Shown: positions 24,356-36,198, counted from the first letter of the stretch. The stretch is DNA of 64,000 nt from Gemmatimonadota bacterium (GCA_009692185.1 SHZT01000005.1:1-64000); one strand, 5' to 3'. The notes: generated from the letters alone by a model not told the origin. Translations and numbers: made by a program.

Positions 24356-26262
24356 TCGCGCGTATCGCCTACGCCCTGGTGTTCGTGGTCCTGCTTCCCC
24401 TGCTGCTGACACTCTGGGCCGCGCGGCTGGACACGCTGGTGCGTCTCCCGGCCTACGGAACTCCAGCAATGGGCCTCGGGTTGGCGATCGCCGGGCTCGG
24501 GCTCATGGCGCTCGCCACCCGCGAGCTGTGGGTCCGGGCGCGCGGGCTCCCGATGAGCCCGTTCCCGCCGGCCCGCTTGGTCACGACCGGCGTCTATCGC
24601 GTCATAGACCACCCGATTTACCTCGGTGCGGTGCTGGTGGCTGCGGGAGCGTCGTTAGCGACGCATTCGGGCGCCGGTCTCTGGATCGTGACACCCACGC
24701 TCGCGCTGTCGGCAATCGCGTTCGTCGCCGGGTTCGAACGGGAGCAGACGCGGCGCCGGTTCGGCACATTACCACCGCCCGCATTCGCTCTCCCTGGAGC
24801 GGGCAACGGCCCACCGACGGCAACCCAGCGCCTCTCCGTGTACGTGCTGGTCCTCTTGCCCTGGCTGGTGCTTGACCTGGCCGTCGAATTCCTCGGCGTG
24901 CCGCCTGATGCGCGCTCGACGTACCTACCATGGGACGGGAACCTGCCGGTGATCCCGTGGACCGAGGTGATCTACATCACGACGTACGCGGCCGTCGTGC
25001 TGGCGCCGCTCGCTGCGCGTAGCCAGCGCGACTTACGCCGGTTCGCGCGGAGCGGTCTCGTGGCCACGGCGTTGATTATCCCGCTTTATCTCTTGTTGCC
25101 ATTCGTGGCCGAGGCCAAGCCCGTCATCGGAAACGGATTCTGGGAGAACCTCCTGCGGCTGGAACGCGTGGGTGACGAGGCGGTCACCGCCTTTCCCGCG
25201 TTTCACGTCGTGTGGGCCTGCATCACGGCGCGGCTATACGGCTCGACCTGGCCCAGCGCGCGGTTCGCGTGGTGGGGGCTCGCCCTGGCAGTGGGGGTGA
25301 GCTGCGTGACCACAGGCATGCATTCGCTGGCAGACGTGGTCGCGGGGTTCGCGGCGTATGGACTCGTGGAAGCCGGCCCGGCTATCTGGCGCGCCATGCG
25401 GAAGTCGGCCGAGGAAGTGGCGAACTCGTGGCGCGAGATCGCGGTCGGCCCGGTGCGATTCCTGAATCACGGCTTGTACGCCGCAGCGGGCGGCGCCATG
25501 GGCCTCGCGCTCGCGCTGAACCTCGCGGGCCCCGGCCAGCTCCAGTGGCTCGTGACCATGTCCCTCGTGTCCATTGCCGGGGCCAGTGCGTGGGCGCAGG
25601 TCATCGAGGGCTCGCCCCAGTTGCTTCGTCCCTACGGCTACTTCGGATCGGTGTTCGGCGTGGTCTTGCTGGGCGTCGGAATTGGCGCCATTGGAGGTGA
25701 CGGGTGGCTCGTGCTCGCCGCATTCGGCACCGGCGCCACGCTCACACAAGCCATTGGCCGACTGCGTTGCCTGGTACAGGGTTGCTGCCACGGCCGTGAG
25801 GCACCCGAGGCCCTCGGCATCCGCTACACGCACCCGCGCTCACGGGTAGTGCGACTGAGCCCGCTCGGCGTGGTCCCGCTCCACCCCACGCAGGTCTATT
25901 CCATCGCGTCCACGCTCTTCGTCGGGGCGGTAATGCTCCGACTCTGGACCCTCGGCGCGCCACTGCACATGATCGTCGGCGCCTATTTCATCCTGGTTGG
26001 CCTGTCCCGGTTCGTCGAAGAGCATTTTCGCGGCGAGCCGCAGACCGCGGTGCTCGCGGGCCTTCGCCTCTATCAATGGTTGGCCATCGCGTTCGTCGTG
26101 GCGGGGGCCGTCGTGACGACGCTGGGCGCCGACCCGGCGCCGCCTATCGCCGGGTTCGACCCACGAATCCTCCCGGGCGTTCTCGCCGTCGGCCTCTTCG
26201 CCTACCTCGCGTACGGGGTGGACTTTCCCCGAAGCGAGCGCCGGTTCTCCCGCCTGGTGTGA
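24352..26262 (+). CDS. Three-module membrane protein: ICMT-like + PAP2-like + Lgt-like
   Basis: 636 residues, about 15 membrane segments. Module 1 (1-165): isoprenylcysteine/PE methyltransferase-like, LVTTGVYRVIDHPIYLG (76-92). Module 2 (165-345): PAP2 phosphatase-like of the inositol-phosphorylceramide-synthase type, FPAFHVVWA (281-289) and TGMHSLADVVAGF (321-333). Module 3 (370-590): Lgt-like, GRLRCLVQGCCHG (469-481), LHPTQVYS (510-517) and SRFVEEHFRGE (552-562). Lipid headgroup modification is an inference. ATG 24352 overlaps the previous stop. Confidence 0.8.
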   Translation: MIARIAYALVFVVLLPLLLTLWAARLDTLVRLPAYGTPAMGLGLAIAGLGLMALATRELWVRARGLPMSPFPPARLVTTGVYRVIDHPIYLGAVLVAAGASLATHSGAGLWIVTPTLALSAIAFVAGFEREQTRRRFGTLPPPAFALPGAGNGPPTATQRLSVYVLVLLPWLVLDLAVEFLGVPPDARSTYLPWDGNLPVIPWTEVIYITTYAAVVLAPLAARSQRDLRRFARSGLVATALIIPLYLLLPFVAEAKPVIGNGFWENLLRLERVGDEAVTAFPAFHVVWACITARLYGSTWPSARFAWWGLALAVGVSCVTTGMHSLADVVAGFAAYGLVEAGPAIWRAMRKSAEEVANSWREIAVGPVRFLNHGLYAAAGGAMGLALALNLAGPGQLQWLVTMSLVSIAGASAWAQVIEGSPQLLRPYGYFGSVFGVVLLGVGIGAIGGDGWLVLAAFGTGATLTQAIGRLRCLVQGCCHGREAPEALGIRYTHPRSRVVRLSPLGVVPLHPTQVYSIASTLFVGAVMLRLWTLGAPLHMIVGAYFILVGLSRFVEEHFRGEPQTAVLAGLRLYQWLAIAFVVAGAVVTTLGADPAPPIAGFDPRILPGVLAVGLFAYLAYGVDFPRSERRFSRLV

Positions 26263-26304
26263 ACTCCCCTGCCGCCCGGGGGCCGAAGGCCACAGATTGA
26301 TTCA

Positions 26305-27132
26305 GTGACTCGCACCCACGCCTCTCGACTTGCCCTGCTGCTATTCGCCCTCGCCGCCACGGCGCCGTCGGCCCACGCCCAGTGGCGCGGGCACCGGGAG
26401 GGCGGTTACGCGCCCATTTTCGCGCCGGACACGCTGTTCGACCGCGGGTTCGTATTCTGCCGGCTGATGTACGACCGAGACCGCTACGAGCGGGGAGGGA
26501 TCGGCTGGGAAACCGACTATCCCTACGCCGAGCTGAACTTCATGTCGCGCGTGGCCGAACTGACGACGGCGGTCGTGAGCTTCGAGGAACCCGAGCGGCC
26601 CACCCATTTCGTCGTCCGCGCCACCGACGAGGCGCTCTTCCGCTGCCCCTTCATCATGGCCTCGGACACAGGCACGATGCATCTCTCGGATGCCGAGGTG
26701 GACGGGCTCCGCAAATACCTGCTCAAGGGCGGGTTCTTCTGGGTGGACGATTTCTGGGGCACGGCCGCGTGGATGCAGTTTTCCGAGGAGATCGGGCGGG
26801 TGCTCCCGCCGAGGGAGTTTCCCATCGTGGACATCCCGCTGAGCGACCCGATCTTCCAGACACCCTATGTCCTGCCGAAGATGCCGCAGATCACGAGCCT
26901 CCAGAACTGGCTGCGGACGGGACAGACCTCGGAGCGGGGCGCGGACAGCGAGTTCCCTCACCTCCGCGCCATCCGCGACCACGCGGGGCGGGTCATGGTG
27001 CTGATGACGCACAACACGGACGTGGGGGATGCGTGGGAGCGGGAGGGGGACGAATACGAGTTCTTCTTCAAGTTCGCACACGACGGCTACGCGCTGGGAA
27101 TCAACGCCCTGATCTACATGCTGGCGCACTAG
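26305..27132 (+). CDS. Secreted DUF4159 protein
   Basis: 275 residues: signal peptide to AHAQ, then FVFCRLMYDRDRYERGGIGWETDYP, FRCPFIMASDTGTMHLSDAEVDGLRKYLLKGGFFWVDDFWG and a closing FKFAHDGYALGINALIYML, which are the DUF4159 landmarks. In other bacteria it accompanies AAA/MoxR-like operons; that context is absent here. GTG start at 26305. Confidence 0.88.
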   Translation: MTRTHASRLALLLFALAATAPSAHAQWRGHREGGYAPIFAPDTLFDRGFVFCRLMYDRDRYERGGIGWETDYPYAELNFMSRVAELTTAVVSFEEPERPTHFVVRATDEALFRCPFIMASDTGTMHLSDAEVDGLRKYLLKGGFFWVDDFWGTAAWMQFSEEIGRVLPPREFPIVDIPLSDPIFQTPYVLPKMPQITSLQNWLRTGQTSERGADSEFPHLRAIRDHAGRVMVLMTHNTDVGDAWEREGDEYEFFFKFAHDGYALGINALIYMLAH

Positions 27133-27138
27133 GGCGGC

Positions 27139-27408
27139 CTAGGGAGGCCGTTCCACCACGGTGCCGCCCGGCGGCTTCCGGGCCACGCCCGTCCAGCCGC
27201 ACTTCAAGCACCAGCGTTTTTCCAGGAGTATCCAGCGAAGGGCGCGCGCGGTCTCGAGGTGCTCAGTGGGCTCGGCGCACTGCGGACAGTTGCGATGGCG
27301 TGGCACGATAAACCACGCTGCGAAGAGGAGGAGAAGGAGCCGAAAGCCATCCAGCGCGAACAGCAGGATCGCGGTAAGAACATCGGCGGACTCCTCGGGA
27401 GACTGCAT
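27139..27408 (-). CDS. 89-aa membrane-anchored zinc-ribbon protein
   Basis: One hydrophobic helix (LTAILLFALDGFRLLLLLFAAWFIV) followed by two CxxC pairs (CPQC and CLKC) in a rubredoxin-like knuckle. The zinc ribbon faces the cytoplasm if the N-terminus is outside. Function unknown. It converges on the DUF4159 gene with 6 bases between. Confidence 0.7.
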   Translation of the reverse strand: MQSPEESADVLTAILLFALDGFRLLLLLFAAWFIVPRHRNCPQCAEPTEHLETARALRWILLEKRWCLKCGWTGVARKPPGGTVVERPP

Positions 27409-27418
27409 CTACCGCCGG

Positions 27419-28927
27419 TCAGCCCGCTTTTGCTTCCCGTTCCTCCGCCCGCAACTGCATCAGGCCATCGTGCACCTTGGACGTCATGTCCCGCTCCTCG
27501 CGGAGCGTGGTGATGAGGGCCTCGGCCTCCTTGACCACGAACGTGAGCTGGCTCGCCTTCTCCAGCACGTGATCCACGCCGACCTTCTGCGACTGGAGCG
27601 CCTCGAGGCTCGCCCGCACATCCACCAGCAGGGCGTCGAGGCGGGCAATGCGCTGTTCGGCCAGGTCGATCTCGCGCGAGCGGCGGTCAATGCCCGCGGC
27701 CCGTTCATCCACCGCGGCCGCCCGTTGCAGCACTTCGTCCAGCGCGGTGCGCGCGGAGTGCACGTCCTGCCGCGCCGCCGAAATCGCGCGGACGTCTTCC
27801 ATGGTGTGCTCGACCAACTCGAAGATCCGGGTCAGATCGCTGCGCACCGCGTCCACGCTCTTGGTGCGGGACTCGAGCCCTTCCATGGAACGCTCCAGTG
27901 CCTGCTCAGACCGTTCCAGTGACGCCAGCTTCTCTTCGAACACGGTGAGCCGCTTCTCCGCGAGGCGCAGGCCGCTCGCCCGCGCTTCCAGCTGGTCGGT
28001 CAGCTGGCTCACCTTGTCGGCCTGCGCTTCCGCCCCGGCGATCGAGCCGGAAAGTTTCCGCCCCTGCTCTTCCAGCGCCGACGCGGCTTCCATCGCGCCC
28101 TGGCGGAGCTGGGCGGCCCGTTCGAGCGTCTCGCCCGCCTGCTGAATGGCCCGCTCGCGCTGTTTCTCGAGAATGCGCGTCTTGGCCGCCACGTGGTCGG
28201 CGAGGGCGTTCAGGGCCTGCACGTCTTCCGCCGCCCGCGGGGCGATCTGCTGAAGCTTGGCCAGGTCGGCGACGGCCACTTCGAGCCTGGCCACCTTGCC
28301 GCCGGCATCCTCCAGCTGGGTCGTGACCCGCTGGGCCACGTCGCGCGCCTGGGCGGCGCGTTGCATGGCTTCGTCCTGCACGCGCTTGATGGCGTCCTGC
28401 TGTTCCCTCGCAACCTGCACGTCGTGGCTGTAGGACAGGAAGTCTTCGCGCAGCTTCTCGATCCGCGCCTTGATGTCGCTGACCGGGCCGCTGGGCGAGG
28501 TCGCGGCTTCCAGTTCCCCGCGCACCTTGAGGGCCGCGTCGACCGACGCCTTGAGCCCACAGGCGATGGCGTGGAGATCGGCGATATCACCGCTGATCCT
28601 GGCGTAGGCGGATTGCGTGGATTGCTGCTGCTCCTCGGCCGCCGCGAACTTCTGCGTGAAACGGTCGAGCTGTTGCGAAAGGGCTTCCAGCATGCCGGTG
28701 CGGTCTTCGACCTTCGCCAGCCGCTGGCTCGCGGTCTCTGTCTGGGCCTGGAGCTGGTGAAGCAGCTCCTCGAGCTCGGCCAGCCTGTCGGTGAATTGCT
28801 TGGCCTTGCCGACCTAGGCGCCAAACTTGGTGCGCTCGTCCTGCGCCTTGGCGATCAACGCCTTCAGCTCTTCGGGGAGCTTGGCGAGGTCGAGTTGCGG
28901 TTCCGGTTTTTTGCCGAAAAGAGCCAT
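27419..28927 (-). pseudogene. Coiled-coil protein interrupted by an in-frame amber codon
   Basis: ATG 28927 opens a frame of 502 codons that is coiled coil almost throughout (heptad-rich, many AEEQ/LERS stretches). Codon 38 is TAG (28816-28814), after KAQDERTKFGA; the same frame continues without further stops to 27419 with the coiled coil unbroken (VGKAKQFTDRLAELEEL). ATG 28693 could restart translation at codon 79. Either a fresh nonsense mutation, a sequencing error, or readthrough. Sequence resembles myosin-tail/SMC-like structural proteins without an ATPase. Confidence 0.7.
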
Positions 28928-29012
28928 AAATCGAGTCCAGCCTAGAGGTTATGCCGACCGGCGCAGGTTCGGCCTGCCTCAAGTTCTTCCGCAGCGCCCG
29001 CCCCGTCAATGC

Positions 29013-29127
29013 CGGGAAACAAACAGCCCCTGAAGTTCCCCTCGGGGGCTACCGGTAATACGACGGCCCGTTGCAGGCCGTACCGACCTCGTAGAACCAT
29101 ACTGACGCTGGAAGGCTTGCGAGTCAA
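29013..29127 (-). ncRNA. Candidate small RNA or attenuated leader
   Basis: On the minus strand TTGACT (29127-29122), a 17-base spacer and CAGTAT (29104-29099) make a promoter-like pair. About 45 bases on, AGCCCC (29050-29045) pairs with GGGGCT (29030-29025) and is followed by GTTTGTTT, a terminator-like end. A second stem, ACGGCC with GGCCGT, lies between. The product would be about 80 nt, 90 bases upstream of the coiled-coil gene. It is not a known RNA family to me. Confidence 0.35.
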
Positions 29128-29162
29128 TGGCTGAATCTTGACGGATCAGCGATAGTTACGGC

Positions 29163-29549
29163 ATGGCAGACGAAGCTCCCAAGAAGCTGGTAGTCGTCGG
29201 TGACCGCGTGCTTATCACGCCCGAAGAGGGCGAGGAGCGGACGGGCGTCGGCCTCTATCTCCCGGCGACGGCCATCCAGAGCCAGCAGGTCCAGAGCGGG
29301 CGGATCACTGCCACGGGCCCCGGCACGCCGACCGCCGAGCCCGCGTCGCTGGACGACGAACCGTGGAAGATCGGGATGGGTGGGGGTGAGACACGGTACG
29401 TGCCGATGCAGGCCCGCGTGGGCGACTTCGCATTGTTTTTCCGGAAGGCCTCGGTCGAGATTACGTTCGAGGGCAAGAAGTATCTCGTCGTTCCACAGGC
29501 GGCGATCCTGATACTGGTGAGAGCGGACCACCCCGAGAACGAGCCCTGA
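29163..29549 (+). CDS. GroES-like co-chaperonin (Cpn10 family)
   Basis: 128 residues. VVGDRVLITPEEGEERTGVGLYLPATA is the Cpn10 opening with its mobile loop, and FEGKKYLVVPQAAILILV the closing strand. It is longer than classical GroES because of a 25-residue insertion (EPASLDDEPWKIGMGGGETRYVPM region), as in solitary GroES-like proteins; no groEL is nearby. GATAGT 6 bases before the ATG may be a leaderless -10. Confidence 0.82.
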   Translation: MADEAPKKLVVVGDRVLITPEEGEERTGVGLYLPATAIQSQQVQSGRITATGPGTPTAEPASLDDEPWKIGMGGGETRYVPMQARVGDFALFFRKASVEITFEGKKYLVVPQAAILILVRADHPENEP

Positions 29550-29552
29550 ACC

Positions 29553-30842
29553 CTACTTCGAAAAGTCGAATGCCCCGCTGAACGGATCCGCCGCCGCATC
29601 CCGCGCAGTCAAGGCCGCAATCCCGAACCGCTTCTCGATCAACGCCAGGATAGACGTCGTGTCGTAGACCTTGTGGTCCACATAGGCGGTCTTCGCGAAT
29701 GGCGAGATAATCACCGCAGGTACGCGTGCACCCGGCCCCCACCGATCTACCACCGGGGGCGACACGTGATCGTAGAACCCGCCGTGTTCATCGTACGTCA
29801 GGATGATGACGGCGTCCTTCCAGTTGGGCCCGTTTTTCACCGCGTTCACCAGCGCCACAACGTGGTTCTCGCCGGAGATGATATCGGTGTAACCGGGGTG
29901 CTCGTTCTCCGTGCCCAGCGGCTTGACCCAGGACACGGCCGGCAGCGTGCCTGCCGCGGCCGCGGCGAGGAACTCGGCCTCGTCCTTGAGGTGGGCCGCG
30001 CGGCCCGCCGTTCCGGCCGCGTAGTTCGCCCAATAGACGAACGGGTGATGATGGAACTGGAACAGCGGATCGGGACTCCCCGCCACCGCGTTGTTCCAGC
30101 CGCCCGCGTACCAGGCCCAATCCACGTTCTTCGCGGTGAGCCGGTCGCCGATGTTGGGGATCGTGAGCGAGGGGAGCCGGTTGGCGACGGGCGTGGACGC
30201 AGGCATCGGCGTGTTCACGCTGAACAGTGTATTGACACCGTAGCCGTCCGGCGTCACCGCGCCGTCCGTCACCAGGTTCCCCGAACCGTCCAGCGCGGCC
30301 ACCATGCTCGCGGGCGCGTTGGGGAACGGGGGCGTCGCCGCCGCGATCAGCCAGATATGATTCAGGAATGACCCACCGAACGCCGCGTGGAAGAACCGGT
30401 CGAGGACCGTGTACTGCTGGGCCAGCGCCGCGATGGGTAGCTGCATGGAGTGGTAGTAGCCCATCGCGAGGCCCTTGGCGTCGCTCACGTACACGAACCG
30501 GTCCATCTTGCCGCCGTTGATCTGCTGCTGCTCCTGGTAGAACCGGTGCACCAGGTCCCGGGTCGCCACGCTGGCCGGCAGGTACTGTTCGATGGCAAAC
30601 GGGGCGTTGGGCAGGCCGGCCGGAATCATCGATCCCGCCACCTGCGGGAGAGTCGGGTAGATCGTATTGGAGCCGTCGGTCTGCTTCGCCGCCGACGCCG
30701 CCGCGGCAATACCATCCGCCCCGGGGAACTCGCCATACAGGTTGTCGAAGCTCCGGTTTTCCATGAAGACCACGATGATGTGCTTGATGCTGGTGATGTC
30801 CCTGCCCTGCGCTGCTGCCTCACCCTTGCAGCCGGCAAGCAC
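29553..30842 (-). CDS. Lipoprotein phosphoesterase (acid phosphatase/phospholipase C family)
   Basis: At least 429 residues of the phosphoesterase family: IKHIIVVFMENRSFDNLYGEFPG (metal Glu/Asn), NIGDRLTAKNVDWAWYAGGW, GENHVVALVNAV, ILTYDEHGGFYDHVSPP and RVPAVIISPFA. GTG 30842 is the only standard start, yet it leaves only MLAG before the lipobox cysteine. The frame continues upstream as a good signal peptide (RTTLVLAVAVLAGC) beginning at a GTC (30872) or CTG (30860). True start unresolved; activity on phospholipids or phosphomonoesters by family. Confidence 0.82.
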   Translation of the reverse strand: MLAGCKGEAAAQGRDITSIKHIIVVFMENRSFDNLYGEFPGADGIAAAASAAKQTDGSNTIYPTLPQVAGSMIPAGLPNAPFAIEQYLPASVATRDLVHRFYQEQQQINGGKMDRFVYVSDAKGLAMGYYHSMQLPIAALAQQYTVLDRFFHAAFGGSFLNHIWLIAAATPPFPNAPASMVAALDGSGNLVTDGAVTPDGYGVNTLFSVNTPMPASTPVANRLPSLTIPNIGDRLTAKNVDWAWYAGGWNNAVAGSPDPLFQFHHHPFVYWANYAAGTAGRAAHLKDEAEFLAAAAAGTLPAVSWVKPLGTENEHPGYTDIISGENHVVALVNAVKNGPNWKDAVIILTYDEHGGFYDHVSPPVVDRWGPGARVPAVIISPFAKTAYVDHKVYDTTSILALIEKRFGIAALTARDAAADPFSGAFDFSK

Positions 30843-30911
30843 GGCAACGGCGAGTACCAGCGTCGTCCGGACTCGCGACTGAAGTCGCCGGCTCGCTCCG
30901 ACGCTCCGCCA

Positions 30912-32237
30912 TCACAGGACCTCCACGCCTTTCTTGCTCAACCGGTGGGAGATCAGCGGCAATGGGGGCTCACCCGCCTCGTCCGCGATGCTGAAGGCGG
31001 CGTCGAGCGCGGTCCGCGCGATCTGCACCTGCTCCGCAGTGTTTGCGTGGATCGTCGCCAGCGGGTCGCCCTTCCGCACCTTGTCGCCTGGCGAAACCCC
31101 GATCCGGAAGCCGACCCCGAAGTCCACCTTGTCTTCCACCTTCTGGCGTCCGCCACCCATGGCCACGATCGCCCGGCCGATCGCGCGTGGCTCGATGCGC
31201 GTGACATAGCCATTGCGGGGCGACGTGTACGTCTCGCGCATGGGTGCCCCGGGGAGGAGGCCAGGATCGTCAACCACCTTCGGGTTCCCACCCTGTGCCT
31301 TTATGATCTCGGCGAACTTCTCCGCGGCCCGGCCTGACCCGATCGCGGCCTCGAGCGCCTGTCGCGCCACGGCCGGATCCGCCGTCACCTCGGCGAGGAG
31401 CAGCATTTCGACGCCTTCCGCGTACGTCACGTCCATCAGGTCTTCCGGGCCCTGGCCCTTGAGCGACAGGATGGCCTCTTTCGTTTCCAGGGCGTTCCCG
31501 CACGCCACGCCGAGTGGCCGGTCCATGGCGGTGAGCAGGACCACGGTCGTGCACCCGTTGTCCTCGCCGAGCTCGATCATCGTCTTCGCAAGAAGGATGG
31601 CGTCGGCATCCTTGGTCATGAATGCGCCCGAGCCGCGTTTCACGTCGAGCACGAGGCCCGTCAGCCCTTCCGCGAGCTTCTTGGACATGATGCTCGCGGC
31701 GATGAGCGGAATGGCCTCGACCGTGCCCGTCACGTCGCGTAGCGCGTAGAGTTTGCGGTCGGCCGGGGCAACTTCCGGCGTCTGGCCGAACATCGCGCAG
31801 CCAATCTTGTCGACCTGCTTCCGGACCTCGTCCAGCGACAGGCCGGTGCGGAAACCCGGGATCGCCTCGAGTTTGTCGAGCGTGCCACCGGTATGCCCCA
31901 GTCCCCGGCCGGACATCATCGGTACCGCGACGCCGCACGCCGCGACCAGGGGAGCCAGCACGAGGGACACCTTGTCCCCCACGCCGCCGGTCGAGTGTTT
32001 GTCCACAATGTGCCGGCCGGCGCCAAAGTCGAGGCAGGCCCCCGACTTGAACATGGCTTCGAGCAACGCGGCCAGCTCGTCGCGCTCGATACCCTTGAGC
32101 AGGACCGCCATGAGCATGGCGGACATCTGGTAGTCCGGAACGCGCCCCGCGGTGTATTCAGTGATCAGCCCGCGCCACTCGTCCGGCGTGAGCTTGCCAC
32201 CGTCGCGCTTGCGTTCAATGAGGGGGACGATCAGCAT
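30912..32237 (-). CDS. deoA: Thymidine/pyrimidine-nucleoside phosphorylase
   Basis: 441 residues, full length. IVPLIERKRDGG start, HSTGGVGDKVSL and the signature SGRGLGHTGGTLDKLE, then the C-terminal alpha/beta domain ending in the HANTAEQVQIA region. It converts thymidine (and often uridine) plus phosphate to base and sugar 1-phosphate; deoA or pdp would both fit. ATG 32237 is divergent from ATG 32247 with 9 bases between. Confidence 0.92.
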   Translation of the reverse strand: MLIVPLIERKRDGGKLTPDEWRGLITEYTAGRVPDYQMSAMLMAVLLKGIERDELAALLEAMFKSGACLDFGAGRHIVDKHSTGGVGDKVSLVLAPLVAACGVAVPMMSGRGLGHTGGTLDKLEAIPGFRTGLSLDEVRKQVDKIGCAMFGQTPEVAPADRKLYALRDVTGTVEAIPLIAASIMSKKLAEGLTGLVLDVKRGSGAFMTKDADAILLAKTMIELGEDNGCTTVVLLTAMDRPLGVACGNALETKEAILSLKGQGPEDLMDVTYAEGVEMLLLAEVTADPAVARQALEAAIGSGRAAEKFAEIIKAQGGNPKVVDDPGLLPGAPMRETYTSPRNGYVTRIEPRAIGRAIVAMGGGRQKVEDKVDFGVGFRIGVSPGDKVRKGDPLATIHANTAEQVQIARTALDAAFSIADEAGEPPLPLISHRLSKKGVEVL

Positions 32238-32246
32238 GATGGGTAT

Positions 32247-33002
32247 ATGCGCCTTTTCACGACGTTAATACTCGCTGCCATTCTGCCGCTCGCGGCCCAG
32301 GCCCAGACGCCGCTGGCCGTGGGGGACAGCCTCACCAAGGCGCTCAAGCCCGCCGAGGCGCTCGCGTGGTACCAGAAATCCCTGGCCGCCGACTCCAGCT
32401 CCTACGAAGTCCTCTGGAAGGCCGGCCGCGCCGCCGCGGACATCGCGAAGCAAATGGAAAAAGGCGACAGTCTCTATGATGTGGCCCGACGGTACGCCGA
32501 GCGGGCGATCCGGGCACACTCCGCCGCTCCCGACGGGCATTTCGTTCTGGCCCTGGCCCTGGGCCGGCTCGCCCGCACCAAGGGCGGTCGCGACCGGGTG
32601 CGCTACGGGCAGATCATTTACGACGAGGCCGCAAAGGCGATCGCGATCAAGCCCGACCACGACGGCGCTCATCACATCCTGGGAGCGTGGCACGCGGAAG
32701 TCGAACGGTTGTCCGGCATCACGCGGTTCTTTGCCAAGGCGTTCTTCGGCGGCGCGTTCCTGTCGCGCGCCAACTGGGATTCGTCGGTCGTGCACCTCGA
32801 GCTGGCCGTCGCCGAAAACCCGGCGTACATCTACCATCACCTCGAACTCGCCGAAGTGCTGATCGACCTCAAGCGTTACGACGAGGCCAGGCAGCAACTG
32901 GCGGCAATCGCGCCGTTGCCGCCAACCAGCGACGTGCTGGACCCAGGGTACAAGAAGCGCGCCGCCACCCTGCTTACAACCGTTCGCGCAGCTGCTCCTT
33001 GA
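32247..33002 (+). CDS. Exported TPR protein of the RMDN type
   Basis: 251 residues. Signal peptide to AQAQ, then TPR helices matching the regulator-of-microtubule-dynamics-like family, whose most conserved stretch is DGAHHILGAWHAEVERLSGI and FFAKAFFGGAFLSRANWDSSVVHLE. In bacteria these are exported TPR scaffolds of unknown role. It overlaps the converging YtxH-like gene by 29 bases. Confidence 0.85.
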   Translation: MRLFTTLILAAILPLAAQAQTPLAVGDSLTKALKPAEALAWYQKSLAADSSSYEVLWKAGRAAADIAKQMEKGDSLYDVARRYAERAIRAHSAAPDGHFVLALALGRLARTKGGRDRVRYGQIIYDEAAKAIAIKPDHDGAHHILGAWHAEVERLSGITRFFAKAFFGGAFLSRANWDSSVVHLELAVAENPAYIYHHLELAEVLIDLKRYDEARQQLAAIAPLPPTSDVLDPGYKKRAATLLTTVRAAAP

Positions 33003-33312
33003 GCTTCTTCCGGCGGCGGGCTACTTCGGTCCTCACGTCGTCGGAAATATCTTCGATCTTGTCCTTTGCGTCGCTCCGCATGCGTTTCGCCAGCTTCTTG
33101 AGCCGCTTCCGCATGACGGCCACGCGTTCCGGCGCCACCAGCAGGGCGATCCCGGCCCCGACGAGCGCGCCGAGGAGGAGCCCGGTGATGAACCGCATCG
33201 AGCCGCCACTCCGTTCGCGGGGCTCGTCATCGTCGTCGTCGTCGACCTCGTCGAGATCCTCGTCGGTCTCCTCCGGGATCTCGTCCATTTCTTCATCGTC
33301 CTCGTGCACCAT
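32974..33312 (-). CDS. YtxH-like membrane protein with acidic N-terminus
   Basis: 112 residues: an extremely acidic N-terminal 30 residues (DEDLDEVDDDDDDEP), one membrane helix (ITGLLLGALVGAGIALLVAP) and a basic coiled-coil tail (KRLKKLAKRMRSDAKDKIED). The GLLLGALVGAGIALLVAPE core is typical of YtxH proteins, which are stress-linked membrane proteins of unknown action. Confidence 0.78.
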   Translation of the reverse strand: MVHEDDEEMDEIPEETDEDLDEVDDDDDDEPRERSGGSMRFITGLLLGALVGAGIALLVAPERVAVMRKRLKKLAKRMRSDAKDKIEDISDDVRTEVARRRKKLKEQLRERL

Positions 33313-33379
33313 CGTTACCTCTCAGCCCGTTTCCGGCCGCACTTCAACCTCGATGCCGACCGTGGTGAACCTTACTGTC

Positions 33380-33409
33380 TTGACGTGACTCAGTCGAGGC
33401 CACCAAACT
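33380..33409 (+). promoter_or_regulatory. Putative leaderless promoter of the GAF gene
   Basis: TTGACG (33380-33385), an 18-base spacer and CAAACT (33404-33409) end 7 bases before ATG 33417. The -35 is a good match, the -10 modest (3 of 6). No ribosome site precedes the ATG. Confidence 0.45.
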
Positions 33410-33416
33410 ACGCTTC

Positions 33417-36187
<2,771 letters not shown>

Positions 36188-36198
36188 GTTGCGCCCAC

